Source: Bradyrhizobium uaiense
GTDB taxonomy: Bacteria; Pseudomonadota; Alphaproteobacteria; Rhizobiales; Xanthobacteraceae
Assembly: GCF_010811875.1 (NCBI RefSeq)
Contig: NZ_VKHP01000090.1
Coordinates: 1 to 32,178, forward strand
DNA length: 32,178 nucleotides
Direction: 5' to 3'
Under the pieces are notes generated by a model. The model was not told the DNA's origin. It made no database searches and saw only the letters and a list, made by a program, of their open reading frames with translations. Of the stretch, positions 14,277 through 23,008 are shown piece by piece. Made by a program: the position numbers and the translations under genes. Within the stretch, counting starts at the first letter, position 1. Every line of letters begins with the position of its first letter.

Positions 14277-15557
14277 GTGAGTGGATTTTCACGCCGGGAT
14301 TTTTTGAAAGCTACGGGATCGGTCGCCGCTAGCGCCATTGCGAGGCCGGCATCTGCGGCGATGGGGCCGGACGACAAGTTCGACCTCGTGATCAAGAGCG
14401 GCGACGTGATCGATCCCAGCCAGTCGTTGCGCGGCAAGCGCGACATCGGTATCCGCTGGGGCCTTATCGAGGCGATCGAAAACGAGATTCCCGCCGCGCG
14501 CGCCACCAAGATCATCGACGCGTCGGGCCAGCTCGTGATGCCGGGCCTCGTCGACCTGCACTGCCACGTCTACCCCTACGGATCGGCGATCGGCATTCCC
14601 GCCGACGAGCTGGTGCAATTCCAGGGCACCACGACGGTGGTCTCGGCCGGCGATGCCGGCGTCAACAATCTCGCGGCGCTGCGGCGCTTCATCGTGGCGC
14701 AGTCGCGGGCGCGGATCTACGCCTTCGTCCATATCGCCAATAACGGCCTGTCGGCCTTCCCGGTGGCCGAACTCTACAATATCGACAACGCCCAGGTCGA
14801 AGCCTGCGCCATGGCGCTGGCCGAGAACCCGGACTTCCTGATCGGGGTCAAGGTGCGGATGTCGGAGAACGTCATCTTCGAGCACGGCGTCGAGCCGCTG
14901 AAGCGCGGCATCCAGGCCTGCGAGATGTGCGGCTGGCCGGCGCGGATGATGGTGCATATCGGCGGCGTCGAAACCAAGGAGTTGATGTCCGACATCCTCA
15001 ATCTGCTGCGGCCGGGTGATATCCTCACCCACGCCTATTCCGGCGCGCCGAACATGTCCGGCGCTTTCACCAACATCGTGCAGGACGGCAAGCTCTTGCC
15101 GGCAGCGCTCGAGGCCAAGCAGCGCGGCGTGCTGTTCGACGTCGGCCATGGCGGCGGCAGTTTTGACTTTACGGTGGCGGAGATCGCAATTCCGGCAGGT
15201 TGCACACCCGATACGATCTCTTCCGACATCCACGTCTTCTCCGGCAATTCGCCCGGCATCCCGTTCCTGCCGAACGTGATGAGCAAGTTTTTGGCGATGG
15301 GCTCCTCGCTGGATCAGGTCGTCGCGATGGCGACCTCGGTGCCGGCGCGGATCATCAACCGCACCCCGAAGATCGGCACATTGCAGCGCGGCGCACCCGG
15401 CGACGTCGCGATCATGGACCTTGTCGAAGGTCCGGTCACCTTCGTCGACACCCGCAACAACAAGCGCGACGGCAATCAGCAATTGAAGCCGGTGCAGACC
15501 GTGGTCAACGGCGTACCGTTCGGCCGGCCCTATCAGGCGCCGTTCTCGGTGAGGTAG
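14277..15557 (+). CDS. Tat-exported amidohydrolase/deacetylase family metallohydrolase
   Basis: A 426-residue amidohydrolase-superfamily enzyme related to dihydroorotase-like and EF_0837-type deacetylases. A twin-arginine signal opens the protein (SRRDFLKATG, then ARPASA with a likely cut near 27). The metal-binding HxH is in VMPGLVDLHCHVYPYG, with later ligands probably in FVHIANNG, MVHIGG and DVGHGGG. The C-terminal PGDVAIMDL is the small composite beta domain usual in this superfamily. The start is GTG 14277, with a G-rich stretch eight bases upstream and the Tat motif directly following. The aminotransferase gene converges from the other side after 12 bases. Export is unusual for this class; the substrate is unknown but should be a periplasmic amide or cyclic imide. 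Confidence 0.88.
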   Translation: MSGFSRRDFLKATGSVAASAIARPASAAMGPDDKFDLVIKSGDVIDPSQSLRGKRDIGIRWGLIEAIENEIPAARATKIIDASGQLVMPGLVDLHCHVYPYGSAIGIPADELVQFQGTTTVVSAGDAGVNNLAALRRFIVAQSRARIYAFVHIANNGLSAFPVAELYNIDNAQVEACAMALAENPDFLIGVKVRMSENVIFEHGVEPLKRGIQACEMCGWPARMMVHIGGVETKELMSDILNLLRPGDILTHAYSGAPNMSGAFTNIVQDGKLLPAALEAKQRGVLFDVGHGGGSFDFTVAEIAIPAGCTPDTISSDIHVFSGNSPGIPFLPNVMSKFLAMGSSLDQVVAMATSVPARIINRTPKIGTLQRGAPGDVAIMDLVEGPVTFVDTRNNKRDGNQQLKPVQTVVNGVPFGRPYQAPFSVR

Positions 15558-15569
15558 GCGAGCGGAGCG

Positions 15570-16808
15570 CTACCCGCGCTTCTCGACATTGCTGCTGCGT
15601 GCCGGCACGCCGAACTCCTTGCGGCACACCTCGGCCAGCACGGCGACGCCCTCGCGGATCTGCTCGTGCGAGGGGCTCGCGAAGCAGAGGCGCAACCGGC
15701 TGCCGGAATGCGCCTTGCTGGTCGACCATTCCGGGCCCGGATTGATCGAGACCCCGGCGGCGAGCGCGGCCTGGTAGAGCTTCAAGGTATCGACATTGTC
15801 GGGTAGCTTGACCCAGAGGAAGATGCCGCCCTTCGGCGCCTCGAATTCGGCCGCGGTGCCGAACTGCTCGTTCAGCGCCTCCATCAGCGTGTCGAGTTTT
15901 GCGCGCAGTCCTCGCGTCAGTTTGGGCACATGGGCCGCAAAATGCGGCGTGCAATATTCCGACAGCACCATCTGCTCCAGCGCGCCGGAGCCGGCGTCGG
16001 TCTTCAGCGGCAGCATCCGCGACATGATTGCCCAGGGCGCGACGATGAAGCCGACCCGCAGCGCCGGCGCGATCGACTTCGAGAACGAGCCGATATGGAT
16101 CACGCCGCCATGCGTGCTCATGGCATAGATCGCGGGCGGCCGCTCACCGTTCCAGATCAGATCGGCATAGCAATCGTCCTCGAAGATCGGCACGCCGTAT
16201 TCTTTCGACAGCTTCAGCATCTCGGCGCGGCGGCTCTCGGGAAGGATCGAGCCGGTCGGGTTCTGCACGGTCGGGATGGTGTAGATGTATTTCGGCGTGA
16301 TGCCGCGCCGCTTGTGATCGGCGAGCGCTTCGGCCAGCGCATCGATCCTGATGCCCTCGCCATCGAGGGGAATGCCGACCGCATTGACGCCGAGCCGTGT
16401 CAACCGGTTCAGCGAGCCCTGATAGGTCTCCTGCTCGATCAGCACGGTGTCGCCCTTGGCGAGCAGCGTGTGATTGACGAGATCAAGCGCCTGCAACGAG
16501 CCGGAGACGATCATGACCTCGTCCGGCGTGCAGGCAATTCCGGCGTCGCGCTTCAGCTTCTCGGTCAGGAACTGGCGCAACGGCAGATAGCCCTGCGGCC
16601 CGTGCGCGAGGTTGTAGGTCGCGAGATTCCTACCCTCGCGCTTCAGCACCGCGTTCATAGCCTCCAGCAGCCCGTCGACCGGGACCTGGTCGGGATCGTT
16701 GTTGCCGCCGACGAAGCTGTACTTGGCGAGCCCGGTCCAGCGCGCGGCCGGCGCAGGCAGGCCGGCCGGGAGCAGCGGTGCAAAGTCGAACTGGGCTGAG
16801 GTGGACAT
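15570..16808 (-). CDS. PLP-dependent aminotransferase (fold type I, 2-aminoadipate/MocR-like)
   Basis: A 412-residue class I/II aminotransferase. Evidence: YTIPTVQNPTGSILPESRR, IFEDDCYADLIW (the Asp/Tyr contacting PLP), and GSFSKSIAPALRVGF, whose K244 is the Schiff-base lysine. The opening FVGGNNDPDQVPVDGLLEAM and PLRQFLTEKLKRDAGI match the LysN/2-aminoadipate transaminase and MocR-type aminotransferase group; no GntR DNA-binding domain is present, so it is an enzyme and not a MocR regulator. ATG 16806-16808 is preferred to longer readings, which run into sequence antisense to the next gene. Neighbouring genes give no clear substrate. Confidence 0.92.
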   Translation of the reverse strand: MSTSAQFDFAPLLPAGLPAPAARWTGLAKYSFVGGNNDPDQVPVDGLLEAMNAVLKREGRNLATYNLAHGPQGYLPLRQFLTEKLKRDAGIACTPDEVMIVSGSLQALDLVNHTLLAKGDTVLIEQETYQGSLNRLTRLGVNAVGIPLDGEGIRIDALAEALADHKRRGITPKYIYTIPTVQNPTGSILPESRRAEMLKLSKEYGVPIFEDDCYADLIWNGERPPAIYAMSTHGGVIHIGSFSKSIAPALRVGFIVAPWAIMSRMLPLKTDAGSGALEQMVLSEYCTPHFAAHVPKLTRGLRAKLDTLMEALNEQFGTAAEFEAPKGGIFLWVKLPDNVDTLKLYQAALAAGVSINPGPEWSTSKAHSGSRLRLCFASPSHEQIREGVAVLAEVCRKEFGVPARSSNVEKRG

Positions 16809-16867
16809 GGACGTTTCGCTCCGTGTTGTTGTCGTTGAGAAGGCCCGTGGAAGGGCCTTCCGTGAAG

Positions 16868-17410
16868 TCAGTTCTTGCCCACCAGCCGGACCGGGCGGCC
16901 CTGGCTGATGAAGGCGTAGTGCCCGGCGCCGACGCTGCCGACCATCAAGGCCTCGACCGCCGGTTCCGCGATCTCGCCGGCAGCCGCCCAATCGACCACG
17001 AAATTCGCGCCGGTGCCGCCGCGGGTGTCGGTCGTGGCGATCGCAACCTCGACCGTCGCGAACGGTTTTAGCGCGATCGGTGATTTGAGGTAGCTCTCCA
17101 CCATCTTGCCTGATGTGTCGAAATAGGCGATCCGCTTCAGCACCAGCGGTTTGGTCTCGGAGGCGTTGTGTACGCTGAGCGTCACCGAGAAATCGGCCCT
17201 GAGCTTGCCCTGGCTCATCGACACGCTGGAATACACCGGCACGTAGAATGCACCCGAGGCGGTGAGGCCTTCCGATGGCACCGCCGTCAGCGAGTTCGCG
17301 AAATTTTGTTCAATACTTGCCGAGGATTGTGCTAGCGCCTCCGGCAAGCGCACGGTGAGCAGGCAGAGCAAAATGGCCAGAAAAATGCCGCCTGCGCGGA
17401 TGTGACACAT
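16868..17410 (-). CDS. DUF3124-type secreted protein
   Basis: A 180-residue protein with an N-terminal signal sequence: a hydrophobic run GGIFLAILLCLLTV, then a likely cut after ALAQ. The mature part SGAFYVPVYSSVSMSQGKLRADFSVTLSVHNASETKPLVLKRIAYFDTSG was recognised as the DUF3124 pattern, a beta-rich domain of unknown function. The end, GAGHYAFISQGRPVRLVG, fits that family. ATG 17408-17410 gives a sensible signal peptide; GTG 17426-17428 is an alternative six codons longer. Divergent from the antiporter gene; it may share a transcript with the aminotransferase gene 59 bases downstream. Cellular role unknown. Confidence 0.8.
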   Translation of the reverse strand: MCHIRAGGIFLAILLCLLTVRLPEALAQSSASIEQNFANSLTAVPSEGLTASGAFYVPVYSSVSMSQGKLRADFSVTLSVHNASETKPLVLKRIAYFDTSGKMVESYLKSPIALKPFATVEVAIATTDTRGGTGANFVVDWAAAGEIAEPAVEALMVGSVGAGHYAFISQGRPVRLVGKN

Positions 17411-17469
17411 TGCTCGGTTGATCCTCACGCCCGGCCCTCTAGGTTGCGGCAACAGGAAGTCTTTGACGC

Positions 17470-19215
17470 ATGCATGAACTGATTCCCGATATCACGCTCT
17501 GTATCCTGCTTGCCTGGGGGATTGGGCTGCTTGCCCATTTCTCCCGGCAACCGCTGATACTGGCGTACCTTATCGCCGGCTTTTTCATTGGTCCATTCGG
17601 CATGGGCTGGGTCAAGTCCCAGGAATCGATCAGCGTCATCTCCGAACTCGGCCTGATCTTCATGCTGTTCATGATCGGGCTGGAAATCGACCTCAAGAAG
17701 ATCATCCGCGCCGGCAAGGTCATCCTGTTCGCCGGTGCCGGCGAGCTGATCGGCGGCTGCCTGATCGGCGTCGCGTTCTTCGCCGGAATTGGGCTTGCGA
17801 TCGGCGGCGGCAAGTTCGATGCGGTCTATCTCTGCGTCGCCTGCGCGCTGTCCTCGACCGTCATCATCGTCAAGGTGCTCTACGAGAAGCGCGAGCTGGA
17901 TACGCTGCCGGGCCGGATCACGCTCGGCGTGCTGGTGCTGCAGGACATCTTCGCGATCCTGTTCCTGGCGGTGCAGCCGAGCCTCGACAATCTGCAGATC
18001 AGCGTCGTGCTGCTGTCGATCGCCCGCGTTGCGGTGCTGGTCGTGACCGCGCTGGTGCTGAGCCGCTACGTGCTGCCGCGGCTGTTCCACCAGATTGCGC
18101 GCCGGCCCGAGCTCGTGCTGCTCGGCGCGCTCGCCTGGTGCTTCCTGATCGGCGAGATCGCCGAGCGGCTGCATCTGTCGCGCGAGATGGGCTCGCTGGT
18201 CGCTGGCGTCTCGATCTCGACCTTTCCCTATGCGCTCGACGTCACCGCCAAGGTCACGACGCTGCGGGATTTCTTCATCACGCTGTTCTTCGTCGCGCTC
18301 GGCATGACGATCCCGATTCCCGGCCTCTCCGTGATCTGGCTTGCGCTGGTCATCGCGGCCTTCACGGTGGTGAGCCGCCTAGTCACGACCTTCACGCCGC
18401 TCTATCTGATGAAGCAGGGCCTGCGCGCCAGCCTGCTGCCGGCGATCAATCTGGCGCAGATTTCCGAGTTCTCGCTGGTGGTGATCCAGACCGGCGTCGC
18501 CGCCAACCACATCGGAACCGAAACCGCCAATGCGGCCTCGTTCGCCTTTGTGGTGCTGGCGGTGCTCTCGACCTTCGCGATGGGCCGCAGCGATCAGATC
18601 GTGCGCGGCCTGATCGGTCCGTTGAAGCGGATCGGGCTGCGCGATCTCGACCATGTGGGCGAGGGCCGCGGTGAGGGCGGCCAGGAGGGCGGTCAGGAGG
18701 GCAGCCATGGCGAGATCCGGCGCATCGTGATCCTCGGCTTTTTCCGTGCGGCGAGCGCGCTGATCAGCCAGATCGAGCGGCAGAACCAGTCGCTGCTGGA
18801 GCAGATCAGTGTCATCGATTTCAATCCGCTGGTGTTCCGCACGCTGTCCGACCGCGGCATGCATGTGATCTATGGCGACATCAGCAATGTCGACACGCTG
18901 GTTCACGCCGGGATCGGCAAGGCCGAGATCATCATCCTGAGCGTGCCGGATTTCCTGCTGGTCGGCGCCGACAATGAGAAGCTGGTGCGTCACGTCCGCG
19001 CCTTGAATCCGACCGCGCGGATCGTCGCCACCGCGGATCTCCTCACCGGGGTCGACGATCTCTACGCCGCCGGCGCCGACTACGTGACGGTGACCCGGCT
19101 CAGCGACGCCGGCGAGCTCTATTCGGTGATCGAGGCCGCCGACGCCGGCCTGCTCGACGACAAGCGCGCCGAGCTGGACGCTCAGCTCAGCGACCGGCGC
19201 GAGGTGCTGCCGTAG
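17470..19215 (+). CDS. Kef-type cation:proton antiporter (CPA2) with C-terminal TrkA-N-like domain
   Basis: A 581-residue inner-membrane protein. Residues 1-390 hold about a dozen hydrophobic helices with CPA2 features: LAYLIAGFFIGPFGMG, ELGLIFMLFMIGLEID and CALSSTVIIVKVL, followed by LVLQDIFAILFLA. A Gly/Glu/Gln-rich linker (about 397-415) joins a cytoplasmic Rossmann-like domain with VIDFNPLVFRTL, HVIYGDISNVDTLVHAGI and IVATADLL. The expected GxGxxG dinucleotide loop is altered to GFFRAAS, so nucleotide control may differ. Such proteins move K+ or Na+ against H+ for pH and osmotic balance. ATG 17470 has AGGAAG ten bases upstream. Monocistronic by spacing. Confidence 0.9.
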   Translation: MHELIPDITLCILLAWGIGLLAHFSRQPLILAYLIAGFFIGPFGMGWVKSQESISVISELGLIFMLFMIGLEIDLKKIIRAGKVILFAGAGELIGGCLIGVAFFAGIGLAIGGGKFDAVYLCVACALSSTVIIVKVLYEKRELDTLPGRITLGVLVLQDIFAILFLAVQPSLDNLQISVVLLSIARVAVLVVTALVLSRYVLPRLFHQIARRPELVLLGALAWCFLIGEIAERLHLSREMGSLVAGVSISTFPYALDVTAKVTTLRDFFITLFFVALGMTIPIPGLSVIWLALVIAAFTVVSRLVTTFTPLYLMKQGLRASLLPAINLAQISEFSLVVIQTGVAANHIGTETANAASFAFVVLAVLSTFAMGRSDQIVRGLIGPLKRIGLRDLDHVGEGRGEGGQEGGQEGSHGEIRRIVILGFFRAASALISQIERQNQSLLEQISVIDFNPLVFRTLSDRGMHVIYGDISNVDTLVHAGIGKAEIIILSVPDFLLVGADNEKLVRHVRALNPTARIVATADLLTGVDDLYAAGADYVTVTRLSDAGELYSVIEAADAGLLDDKRAELDAQLSDRREVLP

Positions 19216-19357
19216 AAACCGGCGACGGGCTCCGGCCGCCGTCCTGGCATGCCTGCCGACGATGCCTGCCGGACGCATGGCGGGTTGCATAATGATACTG
19301 GCGCTGACATCGGAACCCGGCTAATCCACTGCCTGCATAAAGCGAGATGTCAGGACA

Positions 19358-20434
19358 ATGGCCGATACGATCCAGGAAGTGCTGCAAGCCTTTGCGAAGG
19401 GTGAACTCGTCGTCGTGACCGACGATGACGATCGGGAAGGCGAGGGCGATTTGATCGTCGCGGCGTCGTTCTGCACGGCGGAGAAGATGGCCTTCATCAT
19501 CCGCCACACCTCCGGCATCGTCTGCGCGCCGATCACCACCGAAGATGCCCGCCGGCTGCGGCTCGACCCGATGGTGGCGCACAACGAGTCCAACCACACC
19601 ACGGCGTTCACCGTCTCGATCGACTACAAGCCCGATGGCGGCACCGGCATCTCGGCCGAGGAACGCGCCTCCTGCTGCCGCGCGCTCGCCAATCCCAACG
19701 CCGGCGCCAATGATTTTGCGCGCCCCGGCCACATCTTTCCGCTGATCGCGCGCGACGGCGGCGTGCTGCTGCGCTCCGGCCATACCGAGGCCGCGGTCGA
19801 TCTGTGCCGGCTCTCGGGCCTGCCGCCGGTCGGCGTCATCAGCGAGCTGATGAACGACGATGGAACCGTGATGAAGGGCGAGCAGGTTGCGAAATTCGCC
19901 GCCCGCCACAAGCTCAAGCACGTCACGATCGCTGATATGATCGCCTATCGCCAGGCGCGCGAGAAGCTGATCGAGCGGGTCGCGACCTTCACCACCGAAA
20001 GCCCGATCGGCCCGCTGCAGGGCTATGCCTATCGCTCACCGTTCGACGAGATCATGCATGCCGCCTTCGTCTATAACGGCATCGGCGATGGCAGGGACGT
20101 GCTGACGCGGCTGCACAAGCCCAACATCGTGAAGGACCTGTTCACCGGGCCGGCGCGGATGGAAGCCGTGCTGCGGCACTTCAAGGCTGCCGGCCGTGGT
20201 GTGCTGGTATATCTGCGCGACGGTGCCGCCGGTGTTCCGGTCCAGCCGGTCGGCGAGCAGAAGTCGGCGGAAGCCGATCGCAACAAGCAATGGCGCGAGG
20301 TCGGCGTCGGCGCTCAGATCCTGCGCGATCTCGGCGTCACCTCGATCCGGCACCTGACCTCGTCGGTGCATGACTACAAGGGGTTGTCCGGTTTCGGCAT
20401 CGAGATCGTGTCGAACGAGAAGTTCGACGGCTGA
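19358..20434 (+). CDS. ribB: 3,4-dihydroxy-2-butanone-4-phosphate synthase with degenerate RibA-like C-terminus
   Basis: A 358-residue protein. Residues 1-205 are a standard RibB, which makes the four-carbon precursor of riboflavin from ribulose 5-phosphate. TDDDDREGEGDLI (21-33) carries the acidic metal/substrate site, with FARPGHIFPL and LLRSGHTEAAVDL as the other hallmark motifs. Residues 206-358 align in layout with GTP cyclohydrolase II (RibA), but the zinc cysteines and the HSECLTGD-type motif are absent: the region contains no cysteine at all and has MHAAFVYNGIGDG instead. It therefore probably lacks cyclohydrolase activity. ATG 19358 follows a 142-base gap without a recognisable FMN riboswitch. 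Not next to other rib genes. Confidence 0.92.
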   Translation: MADTIQEVLQAFAKGELVVVTDDDDREGEGDLIVAASFCTAEKMAFIIRHTSGIVCAPITTEDARRLRLDPMVAHNESNHTTAFTVSIDYKPDGGTGISAEERASCCRALANPNAGANDFARPGHIFPLIARDGGVLLRSGHTEAAVDLCRLSGLPPVGVISELMNDDGTVMKGEQVAKFAARHKLKHVTIADMIAYRQAREKLIERVATFTTESPIGPLQGYAYRSPFDEIMHAAFVYNGIGDGRDVLTRLHKPNIVKDLFTGPARMEAVLRHFKAAGRGVLVYLRDGAAGVPVQPVGEQKSAEADRNKQWREVGVGAQILRDLGVTSIRHLTSSVHDYKGLSGFGIEIVSNEKFDG

Positions 20435-20563
20435 TGCGGGTCATTCTGGGCGCGATGCGTGCGCATCGCCCCCGGATGGCATACGTCCAATTCAATTGCG
20501 CTTCGCAGCATAGCGCTTTAATTTATCCGCCAATTTCCGAGTGACGATGCGAAAGGATGTTTC

Positions 20564-21778
20564 ATGAGCGTGCGCCCTCAGTCCAAGGACAAGCCGGCTG
20601 CCGCCAGCTTCCAGTGGGATGATCCGTTCCTGCTCGACGACCAGCTCACCGAAGACGAACGCCTGATCCGCGACACTGCGCGGGCCTATGCGCAGGACAA
20701 GCTGTTGCCGCGGGTCACCAAGGCCTATCTGGAAGAGAAGACCGACCGCGAGATCTTCAACGAGATGGGCGAACTCGGCCTGATCGGCGTGACGCTGCCC
20801 GAGGAATATGGCTGCGCCAATGCGAGCTACGTGGCCTATGGCCTCGTCGCACGCGAGATCGAGCGCGTCGACTCCGGCTACCGCTCGATGAACTCGGTGC
20901 AGACCTCGCTGGTGATGTATCCGATCTATGCCTATGGCGACGAGAACCAGCGCAAGAAATATCTCCCCAAGCTCGCGACCGGAGAATGGGTCGGCTGCTT
21001 CGGCCTGACCGAGCCGGACGCCGGTTCCGATCCCGGCGGCATGAAGACCCGCGCCGAGAAGGTCGCCGACGGCTACAAGCTGAACGGGGCCAAGATGTGG
21101 ATCTCGAATGCGCCGATCGCCGACGTATTCGTGGTCTGGGCCAAGTCGGCCGCGCATGACAACCAGATCCGCGGCTTCATCCTCGAGAAGGGCATGAAGG
21201 GCCTGTCGGCGCCGAAGGTCGGCGGCAAGCTCAGCTTGCGTGCCTCGATCACCGGCGAGATCGTGCTCGACAACGTGGTGGTGCCGGAAAGCGCGCTGCT
21301 GCCCAACGTCTCCGGCCTCAAGGGCCCGTTCGGCTGCCTCAACCGCGCCCGCTACGGCATCTCCTGGGGTGCGCTCGGCGCTGCCGAGGACTGCATGCAC
21401 CGCGCGCGCCAGTACACGCTCGACCGCAAGCAGTTCAACCGGCCGCTCGCCGCCACCCAGCTGGTGCAGAAGAAGCTTGCGGACATGGAGACCGAAATCG
21501 CGCTCGGCCTGCAGGCCTCGTTGCGCGTCGGCCGCCTGATGGACGAGGGCAAGATGGCGCCGGAGATGATCTCGATCGTCAAGCGCAACAATTGCGGCAA
21601 GTCGCTCGACATCGCCCGCATGGCCCGCGACATGCACGGCGGCAACGGCATCCAGATCGAGTATCACGTGATGCGCCACGCCGCGAACCTCGAGACGGTG
21701 AACACCTATGAGGGCACGCATGACGTCCATGCGCTGATCCTCGGCCGCGCGATCACCGGCATTCAGGCGTTCTCGTAA
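20564..21778 (+). CDS. gcdH: Glutaryl-CoA dehydrogenase
   Basis: A 404-residue acyl-CoA dehydrogenase with FAD. It oxidatively decarboxylates glutaryl-CoA to crotonyl-CoA in lysine, tryptophan and aromatic catabolism. Signatures are CFGLTEPDAGSDPGGMKTRA (FAD/substrate binding), NGAKMWISNAPIADVFVVWAK, LNRARYGISWGALGAAEDC (the arginine contacting the substrate carboxylate in this subgroup), and ARDMHGGNGIQIEYHVMRH. The catalytic base is E383 in NTYEGTHDVHALILGRAITG. AAGGA lies eight bases before ATG 20564. Monocistronic by spacing; a palindromic repeat directly follows the stop and could end transcription. The call over other acyl-CoA dehydrogenases rests on the RYGISWG and EGTHDVHALILGRA motifs. 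Confidence 0.93.
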   Translation: MSVRPQSKDKPAAASFQWDDPFLLDDQLTEDERLIRDTARAYAQDKLLPRVTKAYLEEKTDREIFNEMGELGLIGVTLPEEYGCANASYVAYGLVAREIERVDSGYRSMNSVQTSLVMYPIYAYGDENQRKKYLPKLATGEWVGCFGLTEPDAGSDPGGMKTRAEKVADGYKLNGAKMWISNAPIADVFVVWAKSAAHDNQIRGFILEKGMKGLSAPKVGGKLSLRASITGEIVLDNVVVPESALLPNVSGLKGPFGCLNRARYGISWGALGAAEDCMHRARQYTLDRKQFNRPLAATQLVQKKLADMETEIALGLQASLRVGRLMDEGKMAPEMISIVKRNNCGKSLDIARMARDMHGGNGIQIEYHVMRHAANLETVNTYEGTHDVHALILGRAITGIQAFS

Positions 21779-21786
21779 TCCCGGAG

Positions 21787-21914
21787 GCGTCATCCTGAGG
21801 TGCGCGCCTCTTCGGCGCGCCTCGAAGGATGACGCAAGGTGGTGCCCAACATCCTTCGAGGCTCGCAAGAGCTTCGCACCTCCCGAGTGAGCGCGAAGCG
21901 CTCATCCGGGGATG
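21787..21914. repeat. Palindromic intergenic repeat (cgtcatcctgagg family), two hairpins
   Basis: The first hairpin has outer arms gcgtcatcct (21787-21796) and aggatgacgc (21826-21835) and inner arms gcgcgcc (21802-21808) and ggcgcgc (21814-21820) around tcttc. A second, less regular mirror part (catccttcgaggctcgc, then ctcatccggggatgacgg) runs to 21914. It shares cgtcatcctgagg and catccttcgag with the element at 10958-11074. It separates gcdH from the MBL gene. Confidence 0.82.
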
Positions 21915-21939
21915 ACGGCTCACAAGGAATCGGATCCCC

Positions 21940-22860
21940 ATGGCCGACAACGACGACATCCCGTTCAACCGCGATTTTCCGCTGAAGCCCGGCGTGGTCG
22001 AACAAGTCCGCCCCGGCGTCCGCCGTGTCCTCTGCAACAATCCGAGCCCGTTCACCTTCACCGGCACGGTCAGCTACATCGTGGGGCAAGGCAAGGTCGC
22101 GATCATCGATCCCGGTCCCGACGACGAGGCGCATGCGAAGGCGCTGCTCGATGCGGTCAAGGGTGAGACGGTGACCCACATCCTGGTCACCCATACCCAT
22201 CGCGACCATTCGCCGAATACGCCGCGGATCAAGGCTGCGACCGGCGCGCCTGTTTATGCCGAGGGGCCGCACCGCGCCTCGCGCCCGCGCTTCGAGAGCG
22301 AGAAGCACAATCCGGAATCCGGCGCCGATCGCGATTTCCGGCCCGACGTCGAGGTCAGGCACGGCGACGTCATCGAGGGCGCGGGCTTTGCGCTGGAGGC
22401 GGTCGCCACCCCCGGCCACACCGCCAATCATTTGGCGTTTGCATTGACCGAGCGCAGCATCAATTTCGTCGGCGACCACGTGATGGGCTGGTCGACCTCG
22501 ATCGTGGCGCCGCCCGATGGCTCGATGATCGACTACATGGCCTCGCTGGAGCGGCTGGAGCAGCGGCCCGAGCAGCTCTATCTCTCCGGCCACGGCCCGG
22601 AGATCCCGGAAGGCCCGCGCTTCGTCCGCTTCCTGGCGCGCCACCGCCGCGCGCGCGAGGCGTCGATCCTGCATCGCCTCGGCAAGGGCGAGGCCGACAT
22701 CCCGACCATGGTGCGGGCGATCTATATCGGGCTCGATCCGCGGCTCGCCAACGCCGCCGGCTATTCGGTGCTGGCCCATCTGGAGGATCTGGTCGCGCGC
22801 GGTGTCGTGGCGACCGATGGCGATCCGGTGATCGGCGGCACGTACCGGATGGCCTCTTAA
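21940..22860 (+). CDS. MBL-fold metallohydrolase (LACTB2-like) with C-terminal winged helix
   Basis: A 306-residue metallo-beta-lactamase-fold hydrolase. The metal motif is THTHRDH (T84 to H90), with further ligands in TPGHTANHLAF, VGDHVMGW and LSGHGPEIPEG. Residues from about 240 on (GKGEADIPTMVRAIYIGLDPRLANAAGYSVLAHLEDLVARGVV) form the winged-helix-like tail seen in LACTB2-type proteins, some of which are nucleases or thioester hydrolases. AAGGA lies upstream of ATG 21940. Whether it is co-expressed with gcdH is unclear because a hairpin repeat lies between them. Substrate unknown. Confidence 0.9.
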   Translation: MADNDDIPFNRDFPLKPGVVEQVRPGVRRVLCNNPSPFTFTGTVSYIVGQGKVAIIDPGPDDEAHAKALLDAVKGETVTHILVTHTHRDHSPNTPRIKAATGAPVYAEGPHRASRPRFESEKHNPESGADRDFRPDVEVRHGDVIEGAGFALEAVATPGHTANHLAFALTERSINFVGDHVMGWSTSIVAPPDGSMIDYMASLERLEQRPEQLYLSGHGPEIPEGPRFVRFLARHRRAREASILHRLGKGEADIPTMVRAIYIGLDPRLANAAGYSVLAHLEDLVARGVVATDGDPVIGGTYRMAS

Positions 22861-22888
22861 CCTCGCCCCGTTCTTCACGGGGAGAGGT

Positions 22889-22915
22889 CGAAATTCGAGC
22901 GCAGCTCGAATTTCG
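22889..22915. repeat. Perfect 12-bp stem hairpin
   Basis: cgaaattcgagc (22889-22900) and its exact complement (22904-22915) flank gca. It lies just past the stop of the MBL gene and belongs to a block of repeat-like sequence (22861-23010) containing cctcgccccg-type motifs. Confidence 0.8.
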
Positions 22916-22980
22916 GGTAAGGGGCAAGCCACAGGCTCAGTCCTACCATCACGCTCGCGGATAGAAGCCCTTCACCCCAA

Positions 22981-23008
22981 CCCTCGCCCCGCAAGAGCGG
23001 GGCGAGGG
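22981..23008. terminator. GC-rich hairpin between convergent genes
   Basis: ccctcgccccgc (22981-22992) pairs perfectly with 22997-23008 around aaga. No T-run follows on either strand, so it is either a repeat-derived hairpin or an atypical terminator. It stands between the convergent MBL and DUF1499 genes. Confidence 0.5.

Noticed and set aside
19216..19357. FMN riboswitch upstream of ribB
   Set aside because: The conserved blocks of the FMN element could not be found and the gap is only 142 bases.
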